DNA of 64,000 nt, from assembly GCF_007558865.1 (NCBI RefSeq), contig NZ_VLPK01000001.1:310001-374000 (forward strand), read 5' to 3'. The notes beneath the pieces were generated by a model that searched no databases, was not told the DNA's origin, and saw nothing but the letters and a program-made list of their open reading frames with translations. The position numbers were made by a program, and so were the translations under genes. Origin of the DNA: Mucilaginibacter corticis. Lineage in GTDB: Bacteria; Bacteroidota; Bacteroidia; Sphingobacteriales; Sphingobacteriaceae. This document shows, piece after piece, positions 16,379-25,288 of this stretch. Position 1 is the stretch's first letter, and each line of letters opens with the position of its first letter.

Positions 16379-17620
16379 TTGGATTTATTTGATAAAATAA
16401 CAAGCAGTATGGGTGGGCCAATAGGGCAGCATCAAAAATGGTCGCATGGCTATTTTTCATACCCGAAGCTTGAGGGAGAGATAGGGCCGCACATGCAATT
16501 TAACGGCAAAGAGCATTTAGTGTGGAGTTTAAACAATTACCTGGGGTTGGCCAACCATCCTGAAATAAGAGAAGCTGATGCCAAAGCAGCGGCTGATTAT
16601 GGAATGGCTTACCCGATGGGCGCCCGTATGATGTCGGGTAACTCAACCCACCATGAAGAGCTTGAAAATGGCCTGGCCGAATTTGTAGGCAAAGAAGCTG
16701 CCTTTTTGTTAAACTACGGTTACCAGGGCATGGTATCAATTATCGACGCGTTAATTAACCGTAATGATGTAATTGTTTATGATGCCGAGTCGCACGCCTG
16801 TATTATCGATGGCGTACGCATGCACATGGGCAAACGTTATGTTTACCAGCATAATGACCTTGAAAGCTGCGAGAAACAGTTGGAGCGTGCTACAAAACTT
16901 ACCGAACAAACCGGCGGTGGTATTTTATTGATTACCGAAGGCGTTTTCGGTATGTCAGGCGCGCAGGGTAAATTGAAAGAGATCATCGAACTGAAAAAGA
17001 AATTCGATTTCAGGATATTGGTTGATGACGCGCATGGTTTTGGTACCATGGGTAAAACCGGTGCAGGTACGCACGAAGAGCAGGATTGTATTGATGGGGT
17101 GGATGTGTATTTCGGTACGTTTGCAAAATCAATGGCAGGTATTGGCGGCTTTGTTGCCGGCGATAAATTCCTGATAGATTTTTTACGTTATAACATGAGG
17201 TCGCAGATCTTTGCCAAAGCATTGCCTATGCCAATGGTTGTAGGTTTAAAGAAACGTTTTGAACTGCTTAAATCGCAACCGCAGCTGCGTGATAAGCTAT
17301 GGCAGATAGCAAGAGCGTTACAGACGGGTTTAAAAGAGCGTGGTTTTGACATCGGTGTTACCAATACCATGGTTACCCCGGTGTTTTTAAAAGGCGACCT
17401 GTACGAAGCTACAGCCCTAACCCGCGATCTGCGCGAACGTTGGGGGATTTTCTGCTCTATTGTAGTTTACCCGGTTATCCCAAAAGGATTGATAATTTTA
17501 AGATTGATACCAACCGCTACGCACTCTATGGAAGATGTGCAGCGTACCTTAGATGCCTACAGCGAAATGGGTGAAAAGCTAAAAGCCGGCCACTATCGCG
17601 AAACAGCGCCTGTGGTTTGA
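16379..17620 (+). CDS. Alpha-oxoamine synthase family PLP enzyme (serine palmitoyltransferase / KBL-like)
   Basis: PLP-dependent enzyme that joins an amino acid to an acyl-CoA with decarboxylation or cleavage. Family motifs: VWSLNNYLGLANHPE (about 41-55), AESHACIIDGVRM (about 139), DDAHGFGTMGKTGAGTHEE (about 219-237), and TFAKSMAGIGGF with the PLP lysine at residue 250. Candidate activities are serine palmitoyltransferase (sphingolipid synthesis, common in Sphingobacteriaceae) or glycine C-acetyltransferase; sequence alone does not decide. The start is TTG, chosen because MDLFDKI fits the usual N-terminus and the promoter lies 32 nt upstream. 413 aa, single-gene unit with its own terminator. 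Confidence 0.85.
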   Translation: MDLFDKITSSMGGPIGQHQKWSHGYFSYPKLEGEIGPHMQFNGKEHLVWSLNNYLGLANHPEIREADAKAAADYGMAYPMGARMMSGNSTHHEELENGLAEFVGKEAAFLLNYGYQGMVSIIDALINRNDVIVYDAESHACIIDGVRMHMGKRYVYQHNDLESCEKQLERATKLTEQTGGGILLITEGVFGMSGAQGKLKEIIELKKKFDFRILVDDAHGFGTMGKTGAGTHEEQDCIDGVDVYFGTFAKSMAGIGGFVAGDKFLIDFLRYNMRSQIFAKALPMPMVVGLKKRFELLKSQPQLRDKLWQIARALQTGLKERGFDIGVTNTMVTPVFLKGDLYEATALTRDLRERWGIFCSIVVYPVIPKGLIILRLIPTATHSMEDVQRTLDAYSEMGEKLKAGHYRETAPVV

Positions 17621-17637
17621 TCATAGCGCTATGCATA

Positions 17638-17670
17638 AAAAATGCCATTCCTTGAACGGGATGGCATTTT
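17638..17670 (+). terminator. Rho-independent terminator
   Basis: AAAAATGCCATTCC pairs with GGGATGGCATTTTT around the loop TTGAAC and is followed by a T-rich run. It ends the alpha-oxoamine synthase unit. Confidence 0.8.
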
Positions 17671-17738
17671 TGTTTTTGTGAGCTATTGGATTGCTTTTAT
17701 ATAATATCTTTATAACCGAAACCGGTTAAAATCATTTT

Positions 17739-19310
17739 ATGCGTTTGCCTGATAAAACTATCGTTATTGTATTACTTGTATTGGTAGTTGCTGCACTTGT
17801 TAGGTGTAGTAATCCGGCAGACCATAAAGTGTCAAAAAGCGATACCTTATCCTTCAGTAATGAAGATGTTGTTAAGGGGCAATCATTAGCTGCGGCTAAT
17901 TGCCAAACCTGTCATAAACTGCCTGATCCGGCACTGTTGGACAAAGTAACCTGGCGTGATCACCTCCTTCCTGCTATGGGTAGATACCTGGGCGTAAACT
18001 CTGTGGCCTCTACCGGTAAACTGATCTCGCCCACAAGTGATGATTATTACTTGCCCGCAAGACCTGTTGTTGATTCTGCGACATGGGCACGGATAACCGT
18101 TTACTACATTACTAAAGCGCCCGAACATTTACCGGTACCCCATGTGCCCGAACCTATCCATAACTTACCTTTTTTCGAGATCCAGGCTACTCCTGCCGAA
18201 TGGATCTTACCAAAGTCACTAACATCATACGTTAAAATAGATGAAAGCGTAACGCCGCACCGCCTTATCATATCCGATGGAATGACTAACCGCCTGATCG
18301 TACTAAATAATAAAGTACAGACATTAGGATCATCTGTTCTGGATGGCCCTATAGTAGATCTTTTGTTTCAAAAAAGTAAGATCACAGCCACCACCATTGG
18401 TAATGACCTGTGGGCTAATAATTTCAAGAACGGGAGTGTCGGGGAGATCACAATTAATAAAAAAGGGGTAGCTGCGCTAAAAAGCAAACCTGTTTTTGAA
18501 GATTTAAGCAGGCCACTATCAGCTAACATTGCCGATCTGAATGGCGATGGTAAGCCTGATTACCTTGTAGCCCAGTTTGGCAAAATGGTTGGCCGTTTAA
18601 GTTGGTTTGAGCAATCAGTAAAAGAGCCTAAAGAACATGTGTTAAGGGATAAGCCCGGTTGTATAAAAGTTATTATTGATCATAGTAAGGGTAAACTGCC
18701 TGATGTTTGGGCACTTTTTGCACAGGGCGATGAAGGGGTGTTTTTATACACCAATGATGGCAAAGGCAATTTTGAAGAGAAGGAGGTGTTAAGCTTTCCG
18801 CCTTCATATGGTTCAAGCTCGTTTGACCTGGTTGATTTTAATGGTGACGGCTTCAAAGATATCATTTACACCTGCGGCGATAATGGCGATTATAGCCAGA
18901 TACTGAAACCATATCACGGCGTGTATATCTACTTAAATGATGGTAAGAACAACTTTACCCAAAAGTATTTTTACCCTGTTAATGGTTGTTATAAGGCTAT
19001 AGCTAAAGACTTTGATGGCGACGGAGACCTGGATATTGCTGCCATCAGCGAGTTTCCGGGAAGTAAAACCCCGTGGGAAGCATTTGTGTATCTTGAAAAC
19101 AAAGGTAACTTTAACTTCCAGGCTTTTACCTTGCCGCTAAATACGCCATTTCATAACGGAATGACCATGGATGCCGCCGATATAGATGGAGATGGAAAAA
19201 CCGACCTGTTATTGGGTAACGGTTATGTGCCAACCGGTACGAAAAGCCATGACAAGCAACCGCTATTTTTAGTTCTGAAAAACAAAACCTCTGCGGCTGT
19301 TAAACCGTAA
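17739..19310 (+). CDS. Exported protein with a CxxCH haem site and FG-GAP/VCBS repeats
   Basis: An N-terminal hydrophobic segment (about 8-23) ends in LVRC, possibly a poor lipobox. A single c-type haem motif, CQTCH, follows at residues 55-59 within a small cytochrome-like stretch. The rest reads as a beta-propeller with several calcium-binding FG-GAP/VCBS units: DLNGDGKPD, DFNGDGFKD, DFDGDGDLD and DIDGDGKTD. Location is therefore periplasmic or outer-membrane lipoprotein. Related haem-plus-VCBS proteins occur in Bacteroidota and Planctomycetes, mostly without assigned function; electron transfer linked to substrate binding is a guess. 523 aa, not in an operon. Confidence 0.75.
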   Translation: MRLPDKTIVIVLLVLVVAALVRCSNPADHKVSKSDTLSFSNEDVVKGQSLAAANCQTCHKLPDPALLDKVTWRDHLLPAMGRYLGVNSVASTGKLISPTSDDYYLPARPVVDSATWARITVYYITKAPEHLPVPHVPEPIHNLPFFEIQATPAEWILPKSLTSYVKIDESVTPHRLIISDGMTNRLIVLNNKVQTLGSSVLDGPIVDLLFQKSKITATTIGNDLWANNFKNGSVGEITINKKGVAALKSKPVFEDLSRPLSANIADLNGDGKPDYLVAQFGKMVGRLSWFEQSVKEPKEHVLRDKPGCIKVIIDHSKGKLPDVWALFAQGDEGVFLYTNDGKGNFEEKEVLSFPPSYGSSSFDLVDFNGDGFKDIIYTCGDNGDYSQILKPYHGVYIYLNDGKNNFTQKYFYPVNGCYKAIAKDFDGDGDLDIAAISEFPGSKTPWEAFVYLENKGNFNFQAFTLPLNTPFHNGMTMDAADIDGDGKTDLLLGNGYVPTGTKSHDKQPLFLVLKNKTSAAVKP

Positions 19311-19669
19311 AAGGATATAGAATAATAAGCCTGAATTTATTATTGACCCGGCGTTAAAAACGCAGAATTTTTTGTATTTTGTATTTTACTGATGCTTAGG
19401 TAATTAGGTGTTGCACCTTAGATTAATATGTGCCTTTTGCTTTATATTGTATCAATATTATTTAAAAGTAAAATTTTATTATAATAATGATAAAATAGTA
19501 GCTTTTTAAGTAGAAAAATAAGAAAAAGACAATATTGTAAGTACCTGTAAATGTGGAAAAAAACGACTATTTTAAGCCAAAACGGGTATTTTTTTTTAAC
19601 CAAAAACATTTTAGATTAGCTAATACAAAAACAAACAGCCTTAACCATACTTAAAAAGGAGAAAATTAA
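19311..19669. other. 359-bp gene-free, AT-rich region
   Basis: Contains a small hairpin GCGTT-AAAA-ACGC (19351-19363) with a T-run 5 nt further on, a likely terminator of the VCBS gene. The remainder is very AT-rich and probably holds the promoter and a long leader of the histone-like gene. I found no good TTG/TAnnTTTG pair and no reading frame of interest. Confidence 0.5.
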
Positions 19670-19846
19670 ATGAAAAAATTTACTGAAGTAAAGAACCTTA
19701 TCGCCTCGCTGGAAGCCGATGCAGATAAGTTTTACAACAAGGGTAACAGTGCAGCCGGTACCCGTGTTCGCAAAGGGATGCAGGACCTGAAGAACCTGGC
19801 ACAAGCCATCCGCCTGGAAGTTCAGGAAGCAAAAAACAAAGCATAG
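19670..19846 (+). CDS. Histone H1-like protein (Hc1 family)
   Basis: A 58-residue basic protein, MKKFTEVKNLIASLEADADK at the start, with the conserved middle SAAGTRVRKGMQDLKNLAQ and a Lys-rich end. It matches the small histone H1-like/Hc1 proteins widespread in Bacteroidota, thought to bind DNA as nucleoid proteins. A purine-rich AAAAAGGAGAAAA lies 5-15 nt upstream, an unusually clear ribosome-binding site for this phylum, consistent with strong expression. A hairpin with T8 follows the stop. Confidence 0.88.
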   Translation: MKKFTEVKNLIASLEADADKFYNKGNSAAGTRVRKGMQDLKNLAQAIRLEVQEAKNKA

Positions 19847-19875
19847 CGATACAGTATGTATCACTGTAAATAAGG

Positions 19876-19903
19876 CCCGGCTGCACGCAGCAGGGTTTTT
19901 TTT
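19876..19903 (+). terminator. Rho-independent terminator after the histone-like gene
   Basis: CCCGGCTGC and GCAGCAGGG (19876-19895) form an imperfect hairpin followed by T8. It lies between the convergent histone-like gene and dapA. Confidence 0.65.
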
Positions 19904-20804
19904 ATGAAACTTTTTGTTGTTGTAAAACTGCCAGGCCTTGCACTTCTTTAATGATCTTAGCTGCCGTATGCTCGCTCACCTGTACCAATGGCAGGCGTAC
20001 GGTATCGCCGCAAATTCCCAGTTGTTTAAGCGCGGTTTTTACCCCTGCCGGGCTGCCTTCAACAAAGCATAAGCGGGTAAAGTCAATAAGATCATAATGG
20101 CCTTTTTGCGCGCCTTTAAAATCGTAGTTCAGGCATTTGCGGATCATATCTGAAGTTTGGCGCGGCAACGCGTTGCCAACTACAGATATTACACCTACAG
20201 CGCCCAAAGCTATCATCGGGAAACTGACCGGGTCGTCGCCTGATATTACCAGGAAACCTTCAGGTTTGTCGCGCATGATCTGGTTGATCTGGTCGAAATT
20301 GCCTGACGCTTCTTTTATGCCTATAATGTTTTTAAACTCGCGCGCTAACCTTACCGTAGTTTCTGCACTTACATTGCTGCCTGTGCGGCTGGGTACGTTA
20401 TATAAAAGCACAGGCAGTTTAGCATTTTGCGCAATAGCTTTGTAATGCTGGTAAATACCTTCCTGTGTTGGTTTGTTATATTGCGGGCTGGCCGAAAGGA
20501 TAGCGTCATAACCTGCTATATCAAAAGCTTTTATCTGCTCAACAACTTCTGCGGTATTATTACCGGCAATACCGGCAACTAAATTTACACGGCCATCTAC
20601 TACATCGGCAGTAAATGTAAAAACCTTCTTCTTCTCGTCTTGGCTTAATGTGGCGCTCTCGCCGGTTGTACCTAATGACACGATGTACTCCACACCGCCA
20701 TCAATTAAATAATTGATCAGGTTTTTTAGCCCGTCATAATCCACTTGCCCGTCCGCGTGAAAAGGGGTAACTATCGCTATCCCGGTTCCGTAAAATTTAT
20801 TCAT
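19902..20804 (-). CDS. dapA: 4-hydroxy-tetrahydrodipicolinate synthase DapA
   Basis: TIM-barrel class I aldolase that condenses pyruvate with aspartate semialdehyde, the first committed step to diaminopimelate and lysine. The Schiff-base lysine is Lys164 in IIGIKEASGNF, and the catalytic tyrosine is Tyr135 in PVLLYNVPSRTG. The GTTGES motif at 45-50 binds the carboxylate. 300 aa, standard. Its product feeds the diaminopimelate ligase MurE encoded in the same window. Confidence 0.96.
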   Translation of the reverse strand: MNKFYGTGIAIVTPFHADGQVDYDGLKNLINYLIDGGVEYIVSLGTTGESATLSQDEKKKVFTFTADVVDGRVNLVAGIAGNNTAEVVEQIKAFDIAGYDAILSASPQYNKPTQEGIYQHYKAIAQNAKLPVLLYNVPSRTGSNVSAETTVRLAREFKNIIGIKEASGNFDQINQIMRDKPEGFLVISGDDPVSFPMIALGAVGVISVVGNALPRQTSDMIRKCLNYDFKGAQKGHYDLIDFTRLCFVEGSPAGVKTALKQLGICGDTVRLPLVQVSEHTAAKIIKEVQGLAVLQQQKVS

Positions 20805-20847
20805 GTTCGCAATTAAAGGGTGCTAAGATAATAATTTTATTAGTGAT

Positions 20848-20960
20848 GAATGATAATTTATAGTAAGCCCATGGACAATATTTGAAGTGAATGGGTCCAT
20901 AGACCATAGTTTATAGTCCATAGTGATTATCATAAACCATCCACTATGGTCCATAGTGGA
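20848..20960. repeat. Degenerate CCATAG/CTATGG repeat patch
   Basis: Multiple copies of the words CCATAG, TTATAG and CTATGGTCCATAG in both orientations fill the gap between the dapA start and the end of the DUF5686 gene. The patch can fold into several alternative hairpins. No gene is seen. Confidence 0.55.
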
Positions 20961-20979
20961 TCGGCTACGGTCTTCCCCC

Positions 20980-23424
20980 CTACAAACTTAATGAGATCCT
21001 TATTGCCGAACGGATATTATTACCGCTGTTGTAAGATTGCCCATATAGTACCCGCAGGTTAAGGTAGCGAATTCCCGCGCCCAGTTCGTAATAATTTTTT
21101 AACTCTGGCGATGTCAGGTAATTTACATGGATGATCTCCTGTAGTTTAAGCTTCCTTAATCCCGGGATCTTATTGGTAATAAAGCCTGAAAAGTTATGTT
21201 CAAAATGTCCCTCCAGGTATTGCGTACGGGTACTGTAAGTATAATAATCAAGCATTAAAAAGCTGTTAAGCGCTGCGCGGTAAAATAGCGCTTCGTTACC
21301 ATGAAAGTGGCTGTAGTCGGGATAATAAATACTGTTGGTGTTTAAGAATTTGCCTGCACCAACATAAAAAGAGGTTTTACCATAAACACCCATGCTTATA
21401 TCCGCCTGCGATATATTTGCGCTGATCTGGTCATAATCAACATCAGACCCAAGGATATTTTTAATGCCCATTGTATAGTTTAAAGCAATTGTAGGATAAG
21501 GCGAGGGCAAATAATGCCTGCCGTTGGGATAGGTTTCGTACTTATTGCTGAAATCATAACTGGTACCAAGCATAATTTTGAGCGACTGATTTTTGGGGAA
21601 CAAAGCCACATTAGCATTAGGTGCCAGTGGGTTGTTTGATGTGTAAATGTCGTTACCTGTAAAGCTGTACGATGTTGTATTGTTTAGCCACGTTCGGCTA
21701 GCCCATTCAACAGCCGCGCTGCCTTGCCAGCCGCCGGTTATACGGCCTTTAAAGTCTGCATTAATGAATTGTTTCTGGTAAAATTTTTCAAAATTTTCTC
21801 TCGCAAATAAACTATGTACCGTATTAGCGAATGACGAGATCGGTTGCAGGTTGTTCAGGTCTACCACATCCGATCCGCCGTTTACAGACAGCGTAAACCG
21901 GTCACCCACCGGTATAGTACCACCGGCTACAGCGTTAAGGCGATGATCTGAAAAACCATAACCCATATCAAGCCCGACCTTAAAATAACGATTATTTACA
22001 GAATCAATTTGTTTGGTGAATGATGCTTTGTAATTTAAGTTAAAACCCTGCACGGTGTTAAATTGTACAGTACCAGTTATCGGGTCGAAATGGTAATACT
22101 CTTTTTTATAACGGTTACGCAAGTTAATACCGCCGATTAAAAGATTGATAGGCTTGAATTTGTTATTTACATGGTCTATCGAGTCGAGATAGGCTTTTGA
22201 TTCGTGCTTAATGGCTAAGTCCTCTTTCTTTTTATAATCTGTCTTTTCCTCGAGGGTTAAAGGTATAGGGCGTTGACTATCCCAGTAAGTGCTGTCCTTT
22301 TTATTGATGCCTTTGGTAATGCGCAGTACTTCGTTAAAATCCTTTTTATTAAGGGTAGGGTTAAGGTCATAGTTTTTGTAAACCGATATAAAATACCCTC
22401 CAAACTTAAACCCGAAGATGCCGCCTGTAAAATCAAAGCGAATAGTTGAGGTCATCCACGCTTTATCATCAACAGGCACAAACTGCTGGTTTATTTTAAT
22501 GGTATCAAGCACGTTGATGTTGGCCTTTTTTGTAATGTACAGGTTAACCCCAACAAGGCGCCAGCTATCATTCTGAATATAAATATCACCCTCGAAACAA
22601 GGGTCATGTGCGCGGCGGGGTATCACCCTGATCTTGTTAATGGTTTTGCCGTTCTCAACGCTTTCGCCCAGCCATTTGTAGTTATAATAAAAGAAAGCGT
22701 TGTCGGCTATGGGCGATATCAAAGGCCTTAAACTGATGCCCTCCCAATCTTCAAAATTCTCATAAAAATTCACCTTCAGATCAGTAGCACGGTTAAAGCT
22801 GAATGCCCGGTTATTGCCCGATACTTTTGATGATACCATTTCTTCATGCACCTTACCCGGATATAGGTAACTATATTTAGATTCAGATTCGGACAGATAA
22901 ATGATCCCCCTGCGGTTCGAGTCGAGCCCTATTTGCCGTGCTATTTGGTTAATATCCGTCCCCAGGAATTTCTTTGGCGCATCAAGGATCTTTTGCAGGC
23001 CTTTTATATAAACTTCGCAGGTATAGGCTTTAACCTCGTTAAGGTAAGTTTTACGTTTTTTTATCGCTTTGCGGATAATGGCATAGGCAGGATCTATGCC
23101 GCCAACCGTTACGCCTTGCAACTGGTAAAACTCTGTGCTTAGTGTGACATTGATAGTCTGGTTCTGACCGGCGTCAACCGTTCGGCTTTCTTGTTTATAG
23201 CCTACCGCTTTGTATTGAATTGTGTATTTACCTGGCTTTAGCTGTAATGAATATTCGCCGTCGCTATTGGCAGATGCGCCATGGGTTGTATTTTGAATAT
23301 ACACACTTGCAAACGGAATGGCTTTACCGGCATCGTTAGTAATTTTGCCGCTAACTGTAAATTGTTGTGCAAATATGGGGGTAGTAAACAGCAGGAAAAG
23401 TAGACAAGCAAAAGCTATGCGCAT
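20980..23424 (-). CDS. Outer-membrane protein with carboxypeptidase-regulatory-like domain, DUF5686 family
   Basis: Signal peptide (about residues 1-19, ending FAQQ), then a carboxypeptidase-D regulatory-like beta-sandwich (about 20-110: FTVSGKITNDAGKAIPFASV onward). A long region follows whose aromatic, alternating C-terminal strands indicate an outer-membrane beta-barrel. The layout and 814-aa length match the DUF5686 family of Bacteroidota, whose role is unknown. It lacks a TonB-box-plug arrangement, so it is not a classical TonB receptor. Single-gene unit between two repeat regions. Confidence 0.8.
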   Translation of the reverse strand: MRIAFACLLFLLFTTPIFAQQFTVSGKITNDAGKAIPFASVYIQNTTHGASANSDGEYSLQLKPGKYTIQYKAVGYKQESRTVDAGQNQTINVTLSTEFYQLQGVTVGGIDPAYAIIRKAIKKRKTYLNEVKAYTCEVYIKGLQKILDAPKKFLGTDINQIARQIGLDSNRRGIIYLSESESKYSYLYPGKVHEEMVSSKVSGNNRAFSFNRATDLKVNFYENFEDWEGISLRPLISPIADNAFFYYNYKWLGESVENGKTINKIRVIPRRAHDPCFEGDIYIQNDSWRLVGVNLYITKKANINVLDTIKINQQFVPVDDKAWMTSTIRFDFTGGIFGFKFGGYFISVYKNYDLNPTLNKKDFNEVLRITKGINKKDSTYWDSQRPIPLTLEEKTDYKKKEDLAIKHESKAYLDSIDHVNNKFKPINLLIGGINLRNRYKKEYYHFDPITGTVQFNTVQGFNLNYKASFTKQIDSVNNRYFKVGLDMGYGFSDHRLNAVAGGTIPVGDRFTLSVNGGSDVVDLNNLQPISSFANTVHSLFARENFEKFYQKQFINADFKGRITGGWQGSAAVEWASRTWLNNTTSYSFTGNDIYTSNNPLAPNANVALFPKNQSLKIMLGTSYDFSNKYETYPNGRHYLPSPYPTIALNYTMGIKNILGSDVDYDQISANISQADISMGVYGKTSFYVGAGKFLNTNSIYYPDYSHFHGNEALFYRAALNSFLMLDYYTYSTRTQYLEGHFEHNFSGFITNKIPGLRKLKLQEIIHVNYLTSPELKNYYELGAGIRYLNLRVLYGQSYNSGNNIRSAIRISLSL

Positions 23425-23590
23425 GCAGGTAAATGTTTACACGAAGATGCAGCTTATTAGCAAAAGGTTGCGTCACAAAGGTGTTAATTATTGTTAAGGT
23501 TTTTGTTAAAGAGGGATAGATTCAATTGTGAAAGCCCTACACAAGTTATATGCTTATCGCTTTATTATCGCTCAATTGTCACTAGTGCTG

Positions 23591-23962
23591 TTACTTTGTC
23601 TTGATACAAAGTAACCAAAAACCAAGTCAGCAAAGAGGCTTCTTTGCGCTCATGGCCTTTGCCCTGTAGTCCAGGTAAAACCTCGGGCCGCGCCTTTTTT
23701 GCCCCGCTATCGCACCCATGACCCCACGCTTCAGCAAAACCTGCGAATGCCCGTGCCAACTCACAAGGCTACCATTGTTTTACCTTCCCTCGCCTGAAGC
23801 TTTTTTGCTGACATTTCGTTTATAACATAATTTCGTATTTGTACAAATTCCAAAAGCGTGTAAAGGCCTGCCAATTCGCCGGGCCGGGAGTCTGGCCATG
23901 TGCGGCTGAAGCGATTGAATTGGCTTGATGTTTGGTTACTTTGCATCTAAGGTCAAGTAACT
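23591..23962. repeat. MITE-like element of about 372 bp with imperfect terminal inverted repeats
   Basis: The left end at 23591 contains TTACTTTGT and ACAAAGTAACCAAA. The right end, read in reverse complement from 23962, gives TTACTTGACC and CAAAGTAACCAAA. The ends are thus similar inverted repeats of about 36 bp, each able to form its own hairpin. The interior is GC-richer than its surroundings. Short open frames inside show no recognisable domain and I do not regard them as genes. Between 23425 and 23590 I see nothing but AT-rich spacer. A fragment of another hairpin repeat (CAGAGATTGCTTCG) follows near 24017. Confidence 0.6.
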
Positions 23963-24058
23963 AGGCCTTAGCGGCCATGAGCGCCACCAAGCGATAGAAA
24001 ACGTTGCTTAACTTACAGAGATTGCTTCGTTTCTCTCAATGACGATCTTTTTATTTAT

Positions 24059-24187
24059 TTACCCAATCATCTCCATCAATTCCACATCACTAATAATAGG
24101 AATATTCAATTTCTGCGCTTTTTCAAGTTTTGAGGGCCCCATATTATCGCCGGCCACCAGGTAGTTAAATTTGGTCGATATGCTGCT
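24059..24187 (-). pseudogene. ligA: Remnant of the NAD-dependent DNA ligase (LigA) BRCT domain
   Basis: The translated 42 residues contain FNYLVAGDNMGPSKLEKAQK followed by LNIPIISDVELMEMIG, the characteristic end of LigA's C-terminal BRCT domain. The catalytic, OB, zinc and helix-hairpin-helix parts of the roughly 670-aa ligase are absent. Upstream sequence on this strand does not continue the homology. It is a decayed fragment, probably left by recombination next to the MITE-like repeat; a functional ligA must lie elsewhere. Confidence 0.7.
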
Positions 24188-24312
24188 CCACGTTAGTCCG
24201 GATCTGTGATCTCGGGTTTTAGCAGTAATGGATTTGTAATTCACGAATATGATGTTACTAAGTGGGATTATAAATCCAGACTAATTATAATTGGCAATAA
24301 CCTTAAATAAAC

Positions 24313-24344
24313 AAAAAGGCTTCCTCTGATGAGAAAGCCTTTTC
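24313..24344 (-). terminator. Terminator hairpin downstream of the lipoprotein gene
   Basis: AAAAAGGCTT and AAAGCCTTTT form a hairpin flanked by A and T runs. It can serve the minus-strand lipoprotein gene that ends at 24364. Confidence 0.7.
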
Positions 24345-24363
24345 AATCCAAATATTAAATATA

Positions 24364-25152
24364 TTATCCTGACACCTCGCCTGTTAGCAGGTTTACGGTG
24401 TAAGTAGCATTATTGATAATAATTTTGGCGCTGCCGTTGCCCAGGAAGGTAATTGTACCTGAATAATTCCAGGTGCCTGTGGTGCCTGATCCTGAAGTAT
24501 TGAAATCAGCTGAACCACTGGCTATTACACCATTTGAATCTATAGTAACAGCATGATAGGTATAAGCAAAGTTTTGCGTTGCGGAACCTTTATTGCTTCC
24601 TGATGAATAATTATAAGTACCGCCGTAACCTATTGTACCGGCCAAAACAATACTGGTGGTTTTGCTTGATGGAGTAACGGCTGTAATAGTCATATTTTCA
24701 TTAATCTTATAATTTAATGAAAATGTCGATGTTGACTCAGCTATAGTTAAATCGTCAACAAAACCATATCCTGATAGCACGCCATTGGTACAGGTAAAGG
24801 CAAATTTCATATTGCCGCTCATTTTTACTGATGTACCCCCACTATCTTCTGAATAATCCAGCGGCGTTTCAGATGTAGTACCGCAAAGTTCATTACCGTT
24901 CGAGTTTACTTGAAGTCCGTTTTGGTTTTTCACCAAACCAAGTGTACTGAGCGAGCCCCAACCATCACTCAGGTTAAATGAACCGAAACTTGTAGATAGG
25001 GTTTGGGTAATGTTAAGCGCAACCTGGCTGCTTACCTCTTTAGGCGTTAGCGTGGTAGTAGCCGGTTTACTGTTTGAAGATTTTTTACATGCCGAAAAGG
25101 TAAATGCTACCCCTGCCAGCACAGTGATAATAAGGTTTGCTTTGATTTTCAT
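24364..25152 (-). CDS. Putative lipoprotein of unknown function
   Basis: 262 aa. Type II signal peptide with lipobox FSAC (Cys21) followed by KKSSNS, a charged start typical of Bacteroidota lipoproteins. The rest is rich in Ser, Thr, Gly and Asn with alternating beta-strand character (NYSSGSNKGSATQNF, TSGSGTTGTWNYSG), suggesting a beta-sandwich or beta-barrel-like fold at the cell surface. I do not recognise a family. A terminator follows and a 136-bp AT-rich gap precedes it. Confidence 0.65.
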   Translation of the reverse strand: MKIKANLIITVLAGVAFTFSACKKSSNSKPATTTLTPKEVSSQVALNITQTLSTSFGSFNLSDGWGSLSTLGLVKNQNGLQVNSNGNELCGTTSETPLDYSEDSGGTSVKMSGNMKFAFTCTNGVLSGYGFVDDLTIAESTSTFSLNYKINENMTITAVTPSSKTTSIVLAGTIGYGGTYNYSSGSNKGSATQNFAYTYHAVTIDSNGVIASGSADFNTSGSGTTGTWNYSGTITFLGNGSAKIIINNATYTVNLLTGEVSG

Positions 25153-25288
25153 GATCTTAAAAATTGTTCATATATAAAACTTTTATAATTGTTTAAAAAC
25201 CAGTTTTAGGTTGGCATAAATATAAAAAACATTCATACAATTTACACATTATTAATACATTAAGAAAAAAACAGGAAAAAATTCCCAA

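Noticed and set aside
23565..23946. Two open frames of 64 and 61 codons on the minus strand
   Set aside because: They lie within the MITE-like repeat, with Gly/Ala/Lys composition typical of translated GC-rich repeats and no domain.
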